NCBI GenBank assembly: GCA_002491195.1
Contig: DKVL01000048.1
Location: forward strand, 1-24,071
DNA from: Lachnospiraceae bacterium UBA7179
GTDB taxonomy: Bacteria; Bacillota; Clostridia; Lachnospirales; Lachnospiraceae
Direction: 5' to 3'
DNA: 24,071 bases
Shown: positions 13,343 to 21,545 of the stretch, piece by piece
Numbering within the stretch: position 1 is the stretch's first letter
How the letters are laid out: each line of letters opens with the position of its first letter
Notes under the pieces: generated by a model
What the model was told of the DNA's origin: nothing
The model's database searches: none
Seen by the model: only the letters and a program-made list of their open reading frames with translations
Position numbers and translations under genes: made by a program

Positions 13343-14923
13343 ATGGGACGATATTTAAATAGAGGGAATCAGAAATTTTCAAAATTTGTAAAGTCGAAGT
13401 ATTTTGTGGATAAAACCAGAATCATCAACAAGCTGCTGGAGAAAGATGATGATCAAAAATTCATCTGCAACAGCCGTCCGCGCCGTTTTGGGAAATCGAT
13501 CACGGCGCATATGCTTGTGGCCTATTTCAGCAAGGGGGCGGATTCGAGAGAGTTGTTTACGCCTTTGAAATGTGAGAAAGATGAGATATTTTTAGAAAAT
13601 CTGAATCAGTACGATACGATTTTTATGGATGTACAGGCGCAGTTTGTGGAAGCGGCGGATATGGAGAAGAATCCCAATCATTATATCAGACAAAATATTT
13701 TAAGGGAGTTACAGAATGAGTATCCTGATTTGGTTTGTGAGGAAATGGCTGTCTCGACTGCGCTGGCGATCATCAATGCAGAGACAGGGAATGAATTTGT
13801 GATTATTTTCGACGAGTGGGATTATCCGATCCGGGAGCTTGCGGAAGACAGCAGGGAGCGATTAGATTACATTGAGTTTTTGCGGATGATGTTCAAAAAT
13901 GCCGAGGCGCAGGATTACATCCGTCTGGCGTATTTGACAGGAATCCTGCCGATGGTGCGTGCAAAAGGGCAGTCCGCTGTGAACAATTTTGACGAATATA
14001 CGATGCTCGATGCAAGAGATTTGGGCGGAGACATCGGCTTTGTCGAGGAGGAAGTGCAGGAGCTCTGTGAAAAGCATGGGGTGTCGGCGGAAGAAATGAA
14101 GTATTGGTATGACGGATATTGTCTAAGCGGTATGGAAGTGTACAATCCCCTGTCAGTGGTGCGGGCGGTGGAGAGCAAAAGGTTTCAGCAGTATTGGACG
14201 GAGACGGGAACCTACGAAGATATACGGAGTCTGATCGAGCATGATTTTGATGGTCTGAGGGAAGCTGTCATTCAGATGCTTTCCGGGAACCGGGTTCCTG
14301 TCAATGTGTTTGGCTGCAGAAATGATATGTATACGTTCCGCGACAAGGACCAGATCATTACAACCCTGATTCATCTGGGCTATTTTGCGTATGATGCTGA
14401 CACCCAGGAGGCGTATGTGCCAAACAAGGAAATCAGGGAAATCTTTTATCGGTATATGGAAAATGACCAGAGTGACACACTTTCTGAATTTTTAAAATAC
14501 TCGAAAGAAGCGTTGAAAGCAGTGCTGGATCTGGAACAGGAGCGGGTTGCGGAACTGGTGCAGAAGGTGCATGATGGTTTTATTTCCAGTATCGAGTACA
14601 ATGATGAAAATTCGCTGAGCTGTACAGTCATGATCACATTGCTTGCTTCGTTTGCGTACTATCAGAGGCCAATCCGCGAGTTTCCGGGCGGAAAAGGTTT
14701 TGCAGATATAGTCTATCTGCCGCTGCCGAAATATCCGCAAAGACCGGTCATCGTTGTGGAATTGAAATGGAATCAAAGCGCCAATGCGGCGATCGCCCAG
14801 ATCCAGGAAAAGAGATATCCTGATTCGCTCAAAGATTATTATGGCGAGATCCTGCTCGTGGGAATCAGCTATGAGAAAAAGACGAAAGAGCATACCTGTA
14901 TCATGGAACGAATCGAGAAGTAG
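13343..14923 (+). CDS. AAA-ATPase-like protein with C-terminal PD-(D/E)XK nuclease domain
   Basis: A 526-residue protein of the large AAA-ATPase_like plus DUF1703-type family, which is spread through Clostridia and Bacteroidetes and has no settled function. ATG 13343 is preferred to GTG 13334 because AGGAG lies nine bases upstream. The N-terminal opening YFVDKTRIINKLLE and P-loop-like SRPRRFGKS (44-52) are family hallmarks, and Walker B is FVIIFDEWD (about 153-161). The C-terminal nuclease fold shows FADIVYLP with Asp455 and VIVVELKW with Glu473 and Lys475, the D-ExK triad. Many genomes carry multiple diverged copies; selfish spread or a defence role has been suggested but is not shown here. 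It has its own promoter and lies next to a relic of another nuclease-fold gene. Confidence 0.88.
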   Translation: MGRYLNRGNQKFSKFVKSKYFVDKTRIINKLLEKDDDQKFICNSRPRRFGKSITAHMLVAYFSKGADSRELFTPLKCEKDEIFLENLNQYDTIFMDVQAQFVEAADMEKNPNHYIRQNILRELQNEYPDLVCEEMAVSTALAIINAETGNEFVIIFDEWDYPIRELAEDSRERLDYIEFLRMMFKNAEAQDYIRLAYLTGILPMVRAKGQSAVNNFDEYTMLDARDLGGDIGFVEEEVQELCEKHGVSAEEMKYWYDGYCLSGMEVYNPLSVVRAVESKRFQQYWTETGTYEDIRSLIEHDFDGLREAVIQMLSGNRVPVNVFGCRNDMYTFRDKDQIITTLIHLGYFAYDADTQEAYVPNKEIREIFYRYMENDQSDTLSEFLKYSKEALKAVLDLEQERVAELVQKVHDGFISSIEYNDENSLSCTVMITLLASFAYYQRPIREFPGGKGFADIVYLPLPKYPQRPVIVVELKWNQSANAAIAQIQEKRYPDSLKDYYGEILLVGISYEKKTKEHTCIMERIEK

Positions 14924-14967
14924 AGTGGGGATTTTGGCAGCAGTATAGAGCCTGCGTATCGCGGTGG

Positions 14968-15171
14968 TTGGATAAACTTTTGAACTGCGACCTGAAACGG
15001 TTTATCCTTGACACGGCGTACTGCGCATATCATGCAACACCGTCAGCAAGACGCCCGGAAACGTTGTATGGAATAATCGTAAATGCAAAAGAGGACGCAG
15101 TCACATTAGAAGCAATTATGCAGCACGGAGAGGAAGAATTACCTGCATTTGAAGAATTCAGAGACTTATGA
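14968..15171 (+). CDS. Possible small protein or gene remnant, unknown
   Basis: A 67-codon frame opens with TTG and is in frame back to near the previous stop, but there is no ATG/GTG and no clear ribosome site. The residue pattern (FILDTAYCAYHATPSARRPE, then LYGIIVNAKEDAV, then LPAFEEF) looks like real coding sequence, with an acidic C-terminus. I do not recognise the family. It could be the tail of a gene that lost its start, or a small gene expressed by coupling to the upstream ATPase. Its stop overlaps a second small frame by four bases (ATGA, 15168-15171). Confidence 0.35.
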   Translation: MDKLLNCDLKRFILDTAYCAYHATPSARRPETLYGIIVNAKEDAVTLEAIMQHGEEELPAFEEFRDL

Positions 15172-15251
15172 CATCGTACAAGGATGAGTATCCACGAAGG
15201 AGTGCATTTCGGGAAGAAATGAGGAAATGTGGCTGGTGCGATACGAAGTGA
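15168..15251 (+). CDS. Possible 27-residue ORF overlapping the previous frame
   Basis: ATG 15168 overlaps the preceding stop as ATGA and opens 27 codons ending at TGA 15251. The product is basic and contains a CGWC motif near its end. The overlap would allow coupled translation, or the two frames may be one decayed gene with a shift. No known family. Confidence 0.2.
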   Translation: MTSYKDEYPRRSAFREEMRKCGWCDTK

Positions 15252-15298
15252 TAACAGAGTGTCCACTGTTGCAGGCCCTTTTTCGTACCTGATCAGGA

Positions 15299-15658
15299 TT
15301 AGCTGTCAATGCTAAAATCATAAAACCGCTCAAAGTTCCCCGAAAATGCAAACTCGATCACATTGTCTGCATCACAGTACGCAATGGTTCCACAGTCAGT
15401 ATCGTGGAGGAAGATCCAGGGTATGGTCATTTCTTTGAGCATTTCCAGAAATTCCTCCCTGGACAGCTCGCCGTAGATTTCCTGAAATTCTGTGTTGCTG
15501 ACAATGTATTCTGCAATCGAGGGCAGTCTGTTTTCGTATTCTTTTTCGAGCTGGCTGGCAGCAATCTCGAAGATGGGATTGAATGTTTCACAACTGAACA
15601 GTATGTTGTCTGTTTCCATGGAAAAACATTGGTTTTCCTCGTCGTACACAAAGGCCAT
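15299..15658 (-). CDS. Small acidic protein of unknown function
   Basis: A 119-residue soluble, acidic protein. The reading frame is open from 15724, but the start is taken at 15658 (MAFVYDEENQ) because AAGGAGA lies nine bases upstream and the longer version would overlap the upstream gene. It contains repeated acidic/aromatic stretches such as SREEFLEMLKEMTIPWIFLHD in its middle-late part (split about 67-87) and ends FERFYDFSIDS. No membrane segment, signal peptide or metal motif is visible. It follows its neighbour by 26 bases on the same strand, so the two form a pair. Small, acidic, single-domain proteins in accessory DNA are often immunity proteins or antitoxins; that is only a guess. 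Confidence 0.7.
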   Translation of the reverse strand: MAFVYDEENQCFSMETDNILFSCETFNPIFEIAASQLEKEYENRLPSIAEYIVSNTEFQEIYGELSREEFLEMLKEMTIPWIFLHDTDCGTIAYCDADNVIEFAFSGNFERFYDFSIDS

Positions 15659-15684
15659 TGGATGATCTCTCCTTGCTATATATT

Positions 15685-16173
15685 TTAATTTGATTGGATC
15701 GTCAGGAAGTAGATTCCTGCGCAATAGGTCTCATCGTAATCCAACTTAAGTGTGTATTCAGAACTGGATAAGGACTGATTGCACAAACGGATTTTCTCTT
15801 CAAGCGTATCTCTTGTCCCTAAATATACATAAAGATCATGCAAATCGGAGGCGATGGTGTTAAATATATTTTCAGGCAGTTTTTGCTGCAGGAAAGAAGT
15901 TACTTTCTCTGTCACGTCCTCGTCATATCCGCAAATCAACAGGCTTTCACCACGAGCAGCAGCATAGTGCAGCCAGAAGATGTCTTCCTCCAAAGTATTA
16001 TTACAGTCCAGGAAATCCTCAAATTCTTCGCGGCTGCTGATCATAAGCATATCATTAATTATCTCACTACAGGTCTGATAAAGCGCAGTATAGTTCTGCT
16101 TTATAAAAAAATCGTGGATCTGCTGGCGCTCATGCTCAGGATGATGAGTAGTGGGGTGGTCTGTCTGCATCAT
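15685..16173 (-). CDS. Acidic protein of unknown function, paired with the next gene
   Basis: A 162-residue soluble protein. The start ATG 16173 is followed by a second ATG; GGAGGG lies about six bases upstream. The first 15 residues are His/Pro/Thr-rich (TDHPTTHHPEHE), a possible metal-binding or simply flexible tail. The body is mostly helical and acidic, with SSREEFEDFLD (about 46-56) echoing the SREEFLEML of the downstream protein, a hint that the two may share a distant domain. No membrane segment is seen and I do not recognise the family. It lies 88 bases after the Uma2-like gene on the same strand, so the three may share the promoter at 16849-16877. Confidence 0.7.
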   Translation of the reverse strand: MMQTDHPTTHHPEHERQQIHDFFIKQNYTALYQTCSEIINDMLMISSREEFEDFLDCNNTLEEDIFWLHYAAARGESLLICGYDEDVTEKVTSFLQQKLPENIFNTIASDLHDLYVYLGTRDTLEEKIRLCNQSLSSSEYTLKLDYDETYCAGIYFLTIQSN

Positions 16174-16261
16174 GTTTTCCCTCCATAATTTCTATTTTAC
16201 GCTGCTGTTTAAATAATCCTCAAACGCGGTACACAGCTGTTCAGTATGCAGGCTGTCATTG

Positions 16262-16810
16262 TTACTTGTCTAACAACTCTGCAATGCAGATGCTCAGATC
16301 TTCAAAAATGCAAACTGGAATCGTGTCCTCGAAAGAATAGAGATTCGAAAGCTGTTCATGTTCAAGATCATAAACGACAACAGCCTGTTTCAGGGGATTT
16401 ACGATCCAGTATTCCCTTACACCGGCAGTGCGGTATTTAAAAAGTTTGATCCCATAATCTGTCTCTGGGTTGGAGGGAGAGGTAATCTCGATGATCCAGT
16501 CCGGCGCTCCGGCGCAGCCTTTGTCGTCCAGCTTGTTCTTGTCGCAGATGACAGAGATGTCAGGTTCGACATAGTTTTTGTCATCTTTGTTTAGAAAAAC
16601 AGAAAATGGGGCGGCGTAAACTTCGCAGCTGCCTTTTTTTCCTTGGATGTAATTTTCAATTGTCCATTCCAATTGGTGTGAAATTTTTTGATGAATGCGG
16701 TTTGGCAGCGCCATATTGTAAATGCGTCCATCAATCAGTTCTACCCGCTCGCCGTCTGGCAGAGCGTAGATATCTTCAAGCGTATAAATCTTTTCCTCTG
16801 GTAATGCCAT
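16262..16810 (-). CDS. Uma2-family protein (PD-(D/E)XK nuclease fold)
   Basis: A 182-residue protein of the Uma2/DUF820 family, which is annotated as putative restriction endonuclease by fold, without a known target. ATG 16810 (MALPEEKIYTLEDIYALPDG) is chosen over an in-frame TTG at 16828 because AAAGGAG sits eight bases upstream. Family marks are GERVELIDGRIYNMA (about 20-34), the strand YVEPDISVICD (about 80-90, Asp of the active site), APDWIIEITSPSN (about 101-113, with Glu) and GVREYWIVNP (about 130-139). Uma2 proteins are very abundant in cyanobacteria and also occur in Lachnospiraceae. It heads a three-gene minus-strand set. Confidence 0.88.
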   Translation of the reverse strand: MALPEEKIYTLEDIYALPDGERVELIDGRIYNMALPNRIHQKISHQLEWTIENYIQGKKGSCEVYAAPFSVFLNKDDKNYVEPDISVICDKNKLDDKGCAGAPDWIIEITSPSNPETDYGIKLFKYRTAGVREYWIVNPLKQAVVVYDLEHEQLSNLYSFEDTIPVCIFEDLSICIAELLDK

Positions 16811-16848
16811 AATCGGATCTCCTTTCAAAAAAGCTGGTTTATAGTATG

Positions 16849-16877
16849 ATTATACATTTGGAAATCATCATCGTCAA
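16849..16877 (-). promoter_or_regulatory. Promoter of the Uma2-like gene set
   Basis: On the minus strand TTGACG (16877-16872) and TATAAT (16854-16849) are exactly 17 bases apart. The start would be near 16842, with a leader of about 32 bases. Confidence 0.75.
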
Positions 16878-16925
16878 TATCATTGCAGTTCTTATATGGT
16901 GTTTGAAACTATTCGGAAGTTTTGA

Positions 16926-16954
16926 TTTACTTTAGCGTTGCTATGCGCTATAAT
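16926..16954 (+). promoter_or_regulatory. Promoter of the diguanylate cyclase gene
   Basis: TTTACT (16926-16931) and TATAAT (16949-16954) are 17 bases apart, pointing away from the Uma2 promoter. It gives a leader of about 53 bases before ATG 17015, which has AAAGGA upstream. Confidence 0.6.
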
Positions 16955-17014
16955 TTACATGTAAGTATCGTTTTTTACACATCATAATTTTAACTGACAA
17001 AGGAAAAATAACCT

Positions 17015-18118
17015 ATGAAGAATTTGAACGACATCAAGCAAATGCTGAGTCAGCAGGTTTCATCAGAGCGGTTCAAGTACAAGTTGATTATCTATTCCAT
17101 TGGCATGGTACATATCGTTTTGTTTGTGTTTTTTCTTGCTCTGCATATCTGGCCAATGGTTGTTTTTAATGTTGGCAGTGTGGCTGTTTATATGAAATGC
17201 ATTGATATTATCAAGCGCGGTTATGAGCACGAGATAATCAAGGTGTTTTATATGACCTATTGGGAGATTATCATTCATTCCTTTATCGCCACGATCTGTG
17301 TGGGGTGGCGGTTTGGATTTCCGCAGTATATTATCGGTTTGATTCCGTTTGGGTATTATATGTGTGCGACCTTGTTGGAAGGCGGGCGGCGGTATGTGAT
17401 CGCGACAGCGCTTGGCCTGATCGCAGCGCTCTCTTTTATTGCATGCCGCAGTCTGTCAATGTTTGTTGGATCGATTTTCCAGTTGGAGCTTCCTGCAGTT
17501 GCAGAGTTATTGATTTATATATTCAATTCCGTATGCAATTTTGTGTTTTTGTTTATGGTGACTGTGATCTTTGTGTGGGATATGTAGAGAATTACATTGC
17601 AGCTGCGCAGTCAGAATGTCGCCCTTGACAATATGGCAAGCGTTGACCCGCTGACTGGGCTTTACAATCGGCGGAGTATGCATGATTTTCTGAACCAGGC
17701 GCTGAAGGCAGAGGAGGATTTCAGCCTGATCATGTGTGACATAGACAATTTCAAACGGGTGAATGATACCTATGGACATGATTTTGGCGATGTGGTGTTA
17801 AAAGAAATCGCGCATATTGCGCAGCAGCAGGTGAGTGACAAAGGCTATGTATGCCGGTGGGGCGGGGAAGAGATCCTGATCTTGAGCAATGACAGGCTTG
17901 ATCATACGTGTGAGACTGCGGAGAGAATCCGCCATGATGTGGAGGAACACATATTTTGCTGTCGCGGGCAGGAGTTGCACTGTACCCTGACGCTCGGCGT
18001 CGCAGGCCATCGTGTGGGAAGTGTTGTTGAGGATACGATCAAGCATGCGGACAGCAGGCTCTACTATGGGAAACAGAACGGTAAGAACCGTGTTGTGACG
18101 CCCTATAATGCACAATGA
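17015..18118 (+). pseudogene. Membrane GGDEF diguanylate cyclase interrupted by an in-frame TAG
   Basis: One reading frame runs from ATG 17015 to TGA 18118, broken once by TAG at 17585-17587. Before the stop lie 190 residues with about six membrane helices (25-190), a sensor-type region. After it, in the same frame, come a short linker (LQLRSQNVALDNMAS) and a GGDEF domain with DPLTGLYNRR, CDIDNFKRVNDTYGHDFGD and RWGGEEI. Such enzymes make cyclic-di-GMP from two GTP. The active-site loop is GGEEI rather than GGDEF/GGEEF, and the usual RxxD inhibitory site is absent. The catalytic half has no good start of its own (TTG 17597, weak ribosome site). A CAG-to-TAG change would explain the break. It is either a recent pseudogene, a read-through case, or a sequencing error. 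Confidence 0.82.
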
Positions 18119-18126
18119 AAGGAAAT

Positions 18127-18150
18127 GAGCAGGGAAAGGTTTCCCTGCTC
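18127..18150. terminator. Shared terminator hairpin between converging genes
   Basis: GAGCAGGGAA (18127-18136) and TTCCCTGCTC (18141-18150) form a perfect 10-bp stem with a 4-base loop, eight bases past the diguanylate cyclase stop and 11 bases from the stop of the minus-strand TPM gene. T-tracts are poor on both sides, but the place between converging genes fits a terminator. Confidence 0.6.
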
Positions 18151-18161
18151 GATTTCGCGGG

Positions 18162-19022
18162 TTAAAATTTTCCGCTGCTCCCGCCATGTGTTGCTCCGGA
18201 AGAAGAGGTATGTGTCCGGGAACCGCCGGAATGGCTTGAACCGCTCGAACTGCTGGAACTATTGTTTTCCTGCTTTCTTACGCGGTTGACTTTTTTGTAG
18301 AGAAACAGATCGCTCTTTTTTGTCAGCTGCATACTGCCCTGTTTGATATAATTGTTTGCCGCAGACTGGCTGGACACTGAGTTCAGCTGACCTTTCATGA
18401 TACCTGTCGCGATCAGTGATATGATAAACGCGATTCCAAAAGACAGCACGAGACCTCCGACCAGCGAAAAGGATTCATCTGGAAGATGGTCAATATCATA
18501 GGGAGTTCCAGCCTTCGCCTCTGTTATGAAATCATCGCACAGATTAGCAAAGTTTGTGAACGCCGCCGCATAATCACCCAGGCTTAAGTCAGACACAAAT
18601 TGTTCGCTCATATATTCCTGCCCCGCGTCAGTGAAAGCCGTTATGCCGTAACCGCGGGTCGTCATGCACCAGTCTCTTTCCTCCATACTGATCAGAAGAA
18701 GGATTCCGTCCCGCCCGCTTCCTAAACCATAGCCGTTATAATCATAAAAATCATCAGCGTAGTCCATGGCAGTCGCACCATCCATCGAGTTGACTGCAAC
18801 CACCACGACATCAACCTGTTGTCGTTCACTGATCTCATCGAGCAGGTCTGACAGTTCGGATTCCTCGCTGTCCGTGAGCAGATCAGCTTCATCCACAAGC
18901 CTTGGCAGATCGCCTTGCGCAGACACAGATATCACGGAAACTGCTGATAAAGAAAGTACTGTGTAAACAGCAAACAACAGTGCGAAAAATGTATTATTCA
19001 ACCGTTTATGTAATGTTTTCAT
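18162..19022 (-). CDS. TPM-domain membrane protein (YgcG/YdjH-like)
   Basis: A 286-residue protein. ATG 19022 is chosen over GTG 19031 because GAGGAGGT lies seven bases upstream. A signal-type hydrophobic segment (about 9-34) leads to an extracytoplasmic TPM domain (about 38-165) with LVDEADLLTDSEESEL, QQVDVVVVAV and GSGRDGILLLISMEERDW, typical of the family. A membrane helix (about 187-208) follows, then a basic stretch and a Ser/Gly/His-rich tail ending GGSSGKF. TPM proteins occur with envelope or quality-control systems; the role is not defined. It is the last gene of a three-gene operon, 13 bases after the zinc-ribbon gene. In B. subtilis YdjH has this layout and works with YdjG and YdjI near PspA. 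Confidence 0.85.
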   Translation of the reverse strand: MKTLHKRLNNTFFALLFAVYTVLSLSAVSVISVSAQGDLPRLVDEADLLTDSEESELSDLLDEISERQQVDVVVVAVNSMDGATAMDYADDFYDYNGYGLGSGRDGILLLISMEERDWCMTTRGYGITAFTDAGQEYMSEQFVSDLSLGDYAAAFTNFANLCDDFITEAKAGTPYDIDHLPDESFSLVGGLVLSFGIAFIISLIATGIMKGQLNSVSSQSAANNYIKQGSMQLTKKSDLFLYKKVNRVRKQENNSSSSSSGSSHSGGSRTHTSSSGATHGGSSGKF

Positions 19023-19035
19023 CAACCGCACCTCC

Positions 19036-20121
19036 TCACAGCAGACAGATCAGGGAGTACAAGGCAAACAAACCAAGACCTATGATTCCTGTCAGTCCAA
19101 ACAACCATTTTCTATACGCAGCTTTGTCGAGGGGCAGATCGCCGACCATCTTGCCTGTCTGACCGTTCATGGCAAACAGATAATTCCCGCCATTCCAGGT
19201 GGTGTTAAGGATCCATACTGGAAAAAGGGCATAGGATACTTTGCCGTTTTGCAGCTGGATACTGCTGGCTTCCTTTGTGACAGACGAGTAACCCTTGACA
19301 GTATCATAAAAGGCATCCTCTGTGCTTTTCCGGATCCGCTCGTTGGCACGCTCCACGCTCTGGTCTGAGTTCACATCGTATTTGTCTGCCAGGTACCCTG
19401 CCAGATATGCGGTCTGGAAATCGACTGCTTCTGAACAGTTAAAGGGTTCGATGGATTCCATCAGATCGTCAGGCATCTTGACAGAGCCGTCTACGGGAAC
19501 GCTTTCAAATTGAATCTGTCCGCCCCGGCTCACCGAATAATACTTTGTCTCTGTATAATTGTAGGTATTGTCACTCCAGCAGCGTACTTTGGTCGCTTTA
19601 TAGCGCATATTGACATCAGCGTCAGTGTCAAACAGCCAGAATGGAACATAGATTCCCTTTACTTCGTCGATATGATTCTGGTCTTTAAAGATTTTGGGAA
19701 GAAAGCGTTTTCCCATATAATGTCTCTTGAGGGCATCCTTAGCGGCGTTTTTATCCAGTTTAAAGGGAATCACATAATCCGGTTTCAATGTGCCTGATAC
19801 GCGTCCCGTCAGGACTACCGGGTTCCCGCAGAACGGACAGGAAGTTGCTGCCGTATTCTCATCGCAGGTGATCTCGCCGCCGCAGGACTGGCATACATAA
19901 GCATTCAGTGTGCCAAGTTCATCCTCCTGCCATTCATTTCCGGAATCCATCTGCCAGTTCATATCGTCCGTCTGTTCATCTCTCAATTCACTGTCATAGC
20001 TCGCCAGCGTCTCCATCTCAAATTCCGTGTCGCAGTAAGGACATTTCATTTTTTGTATCGTACTGTCAAAGGCAATCGCGCCGCCGCAGCACGGGCATTT
20101 GTATTCTTGTATTGCTGCCAT
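19036..20121 (-). CDS. Double zinc-ribbon membrane-anchored protein (YdjG-like)
   Basis: A 361-residue protein. Two zinc ribbons stand at the N-terminus: Cys9/Cys12 with Cys27/Cys30 and Cys77/Cys80 with Cys95/Cys98. They are separated by an acidic linker. A long soluble domain (about 105-330) with VIPFKLDKNAAKDALKRHYM, GIYVPFWLFD and ALFPVWIL is shared by YdjG-like proteins, and one helix (about 338-360) ends the chain as a tail anchor. ATG 20121 has AAGGAGA seven bases upstream. The 11-base gap from the SPFH gene and 13-base gap to the TPM gene show one operon. In B. subtilis YdjG, YdjH and YdjI help place PspA at stressed membranes; by homology this is an envelope-stress part, but no pspA is in view. 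Confidence 0.85.
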   Translation of the reverse strand: MAAIQEYKCPCCGGAIAFDSTIQKMKCPYCDTEFEMETLASYDSELRDEQTDDMNWQMDSGNEWQEDELGTLNAYVCQSCGGEITCDENTAATSCPFCGNPVVLTGRVSGTLKPDYVIPFKLDKNAAKDALKRHYMGKRFLPKIFKDQNHIDEVKGIYVPFWLFDTDADVNMRYKATKVRCWSDNTYNYTETKYYSVSRGGQIQFESVPVDGSVKMPDDLMESIEPFNCSEAVDFQTAYLAGYLADKYDVNSDQSVERANERIRKSTEDAFYDTVKGYSSVTKEASSIQLQNGKVSYALFPVWILNTTWNGGNYLFAMNGQTGKMVGDLPLDKAAYRKWLFGLTGIIGLGLFALYSLICLL

Positions 20122-20132
20122 TATACGTCTCC

Positions 20133-21476
20133 TTATCTAATATCGTTTTCATCAAACGGATCTCCGCACTCTGGGCAGAATTTGGGAGGATGCGCAGGAT
20201 CTTCCGGTTCCCAGCCACACTTATCACAGCGGTAAAGCGGCGCTCCCTGTGGTTTTTTGGCACCGCATTCCGAACAGAATTTTCCCTTGTTGACCGCTCC
20301 GCAGGAGCATACCCATCCGTTGCTTTCTACTGGCTTCGGTGAACCGCATTCCGGGCAGAACTTCCCTGTCGCCTCGGCGCCGCAGGCACATTTCCAGGTG
20401 TTTTTCTGCACCGGAGGTTGTTGCGGAGCCTGTTGCTGAGGCATTTGCTGCTGTGCCGCCTGCTGTTGCTGTCCCATCGCAAACAGACTTTGTGCGTTCA
20501 TGCCGCCTCCGGCATTCATAGCCATTCCCATCCCCATGAATCCCTGCATCGCCCCGGCAGAATTGGACGCCGCCGCTTTCATGGCATCGGCCTGGGCGCC
20601 TACCAATGTTGCACCTGCCATATTGGGATTCTGCAAAACCGCTGTGCGCTGTAACTGCTTGATCATCTCCGCATCTTCTGGCGGCAGGGTGACAGAACCG
20701 AGCGCGATGCTGACTACCTTCAGCCCGCGCAGTTCGCTCCATTTAGCGGAAAGGGCAGTGTTCATTGCCTCCTCCAGATCTGTGTTGTGGGAAACGATCT
20801 GATTCGGACGCAGTTCCAGATCGGAGAGTTTCCCAAAAGCTGGCTGCAGCGCACTGATAAATTCTGTTTTCAGCTGGCTGTCGAGCTCGCTGCGTCTATA
20901 ATCCTGTTCTACATTGCCACATACATTTGTGTAAAACAGCAGCGGATCGGCTATTTTATAGGAGTAAACACCGGAGCAACGGACAGAGACATCCACGTCA
21001 AGTCCGATCTTGGAATCCACGACGCGGAAAGGAATTGGATTCGGCGTTCCAAACTTATTGTCGATCAATTCCTTAGTATTGAAGTAATACACTCTCTGAT
21101 CTTTGCCTGTGTCACCGCCAAAAGTAAACCGCTTGCCGATTGTCTTGAACGTTTCCTTGATACCATTGCCAAGACTTCCGGTGAAAATACTTGGTTCCGT
21201 GGAGGTGTCATATTTAAATTCACCAGGTTCCGCGCATACTTCCACGATTTTTCCCTGTTCTACAATGATCATGCACTGACCGTCTGCCACGGCGATCACG
21301 CTGCCATTGGAAATAATGTTATCATTTCCTTTTGTGTTGGAAGAACGGGAACTTGTGCGCTTCCTGCCCTTTGTGACCATCACGTCTTTATCCATCGCCT
21401 CGCAGTAGAAAAACTCTTTCCACTGGTCCGCAAGTGTCCCCCCTGCTGCGCCCATTCCGGCCTTAATCAATCCCAT
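20133..21476 (-). CDS. SPFH-domain protein with three C-terminal zinc ribbons (YdjI-like)
   Basis: A 447-residue protein. After a short Gly/Ala-rich start, an SPFH/band-7-type domain covers about 18-285, with QWKEFFYCEAMDKDVMVTKG, IIVEQGKIVEV and GLDVDVSVRCSGVYSYKI as visible blocks. A Met/Gly/Ala region (285-335) and a Gln/Pro-rich linker (336-358) lead to three zinc ribbons: Cys363/365/374/377, Cys390/392/401/404 and Cys417/420/434/437. The layout fits B. subtilis YdjI, called virion-core-like in databases, extended by extra ribbons. SPFH proteins scaffold membrane microdomains. It is the first gene of the operon; AAAGGAG lies upstream of ATG 21476. Confidence 0.88.
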   Translation of the reverse strand: MGLIKAGMGAAGGTLADQWKEFFYCEAMDKDVMVTKGRKRTSSRSSNTKGNDNIISNGSVIAVADGQCMIIVEQGKIVEVCAEPGEFKYDTSTEPSIFTGSLGNGIKETFKTIGKRFTFGGDTGKDQRVYYFNTKELIDNKFGTPNPIPFRVVDSKIGLDVDVSVRCSGVYSYKIADPLLFYTNVCGNVEQDYRRSELDSQLKTEFISALQPAFGKLSDLELRPNQIVSHNTDLEEAMNTALSAKWSELRGLKVVSIALGSVTLPPEDAEMIKQLQRTAVLQNPNMAGATLVGAQADAMKAAASNSAGAMQGFMGMGMAMNAGGGMNAQSLFAMGQQQQAAQQQMPQQQAPQQPPVQKNTWKCACGAEATGKFCPECGSPKPVESNGWVCSCGAVNKGKFCSECGAKKPQGAPLYRCDKCGWEPEDPAHPPKFCPECGDPFDENDIR

Positions 21477-21545
21477 AATGAATACTCCTTTCTATCATGC
21501 ATTACAATAGTGCATTTCAATGGCATATTTCTGACATATGGAAAT

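Noticed and set aside
16192..16269. Minus-strand fragment coding NDSLHTEQLCTAFEDYLNSS between the Uma2 gene and the acidic protein
   Set aside because: It reads like a protein C-terminus but has no start codon and is only about 25 codons; possibly a relic, too short to call.
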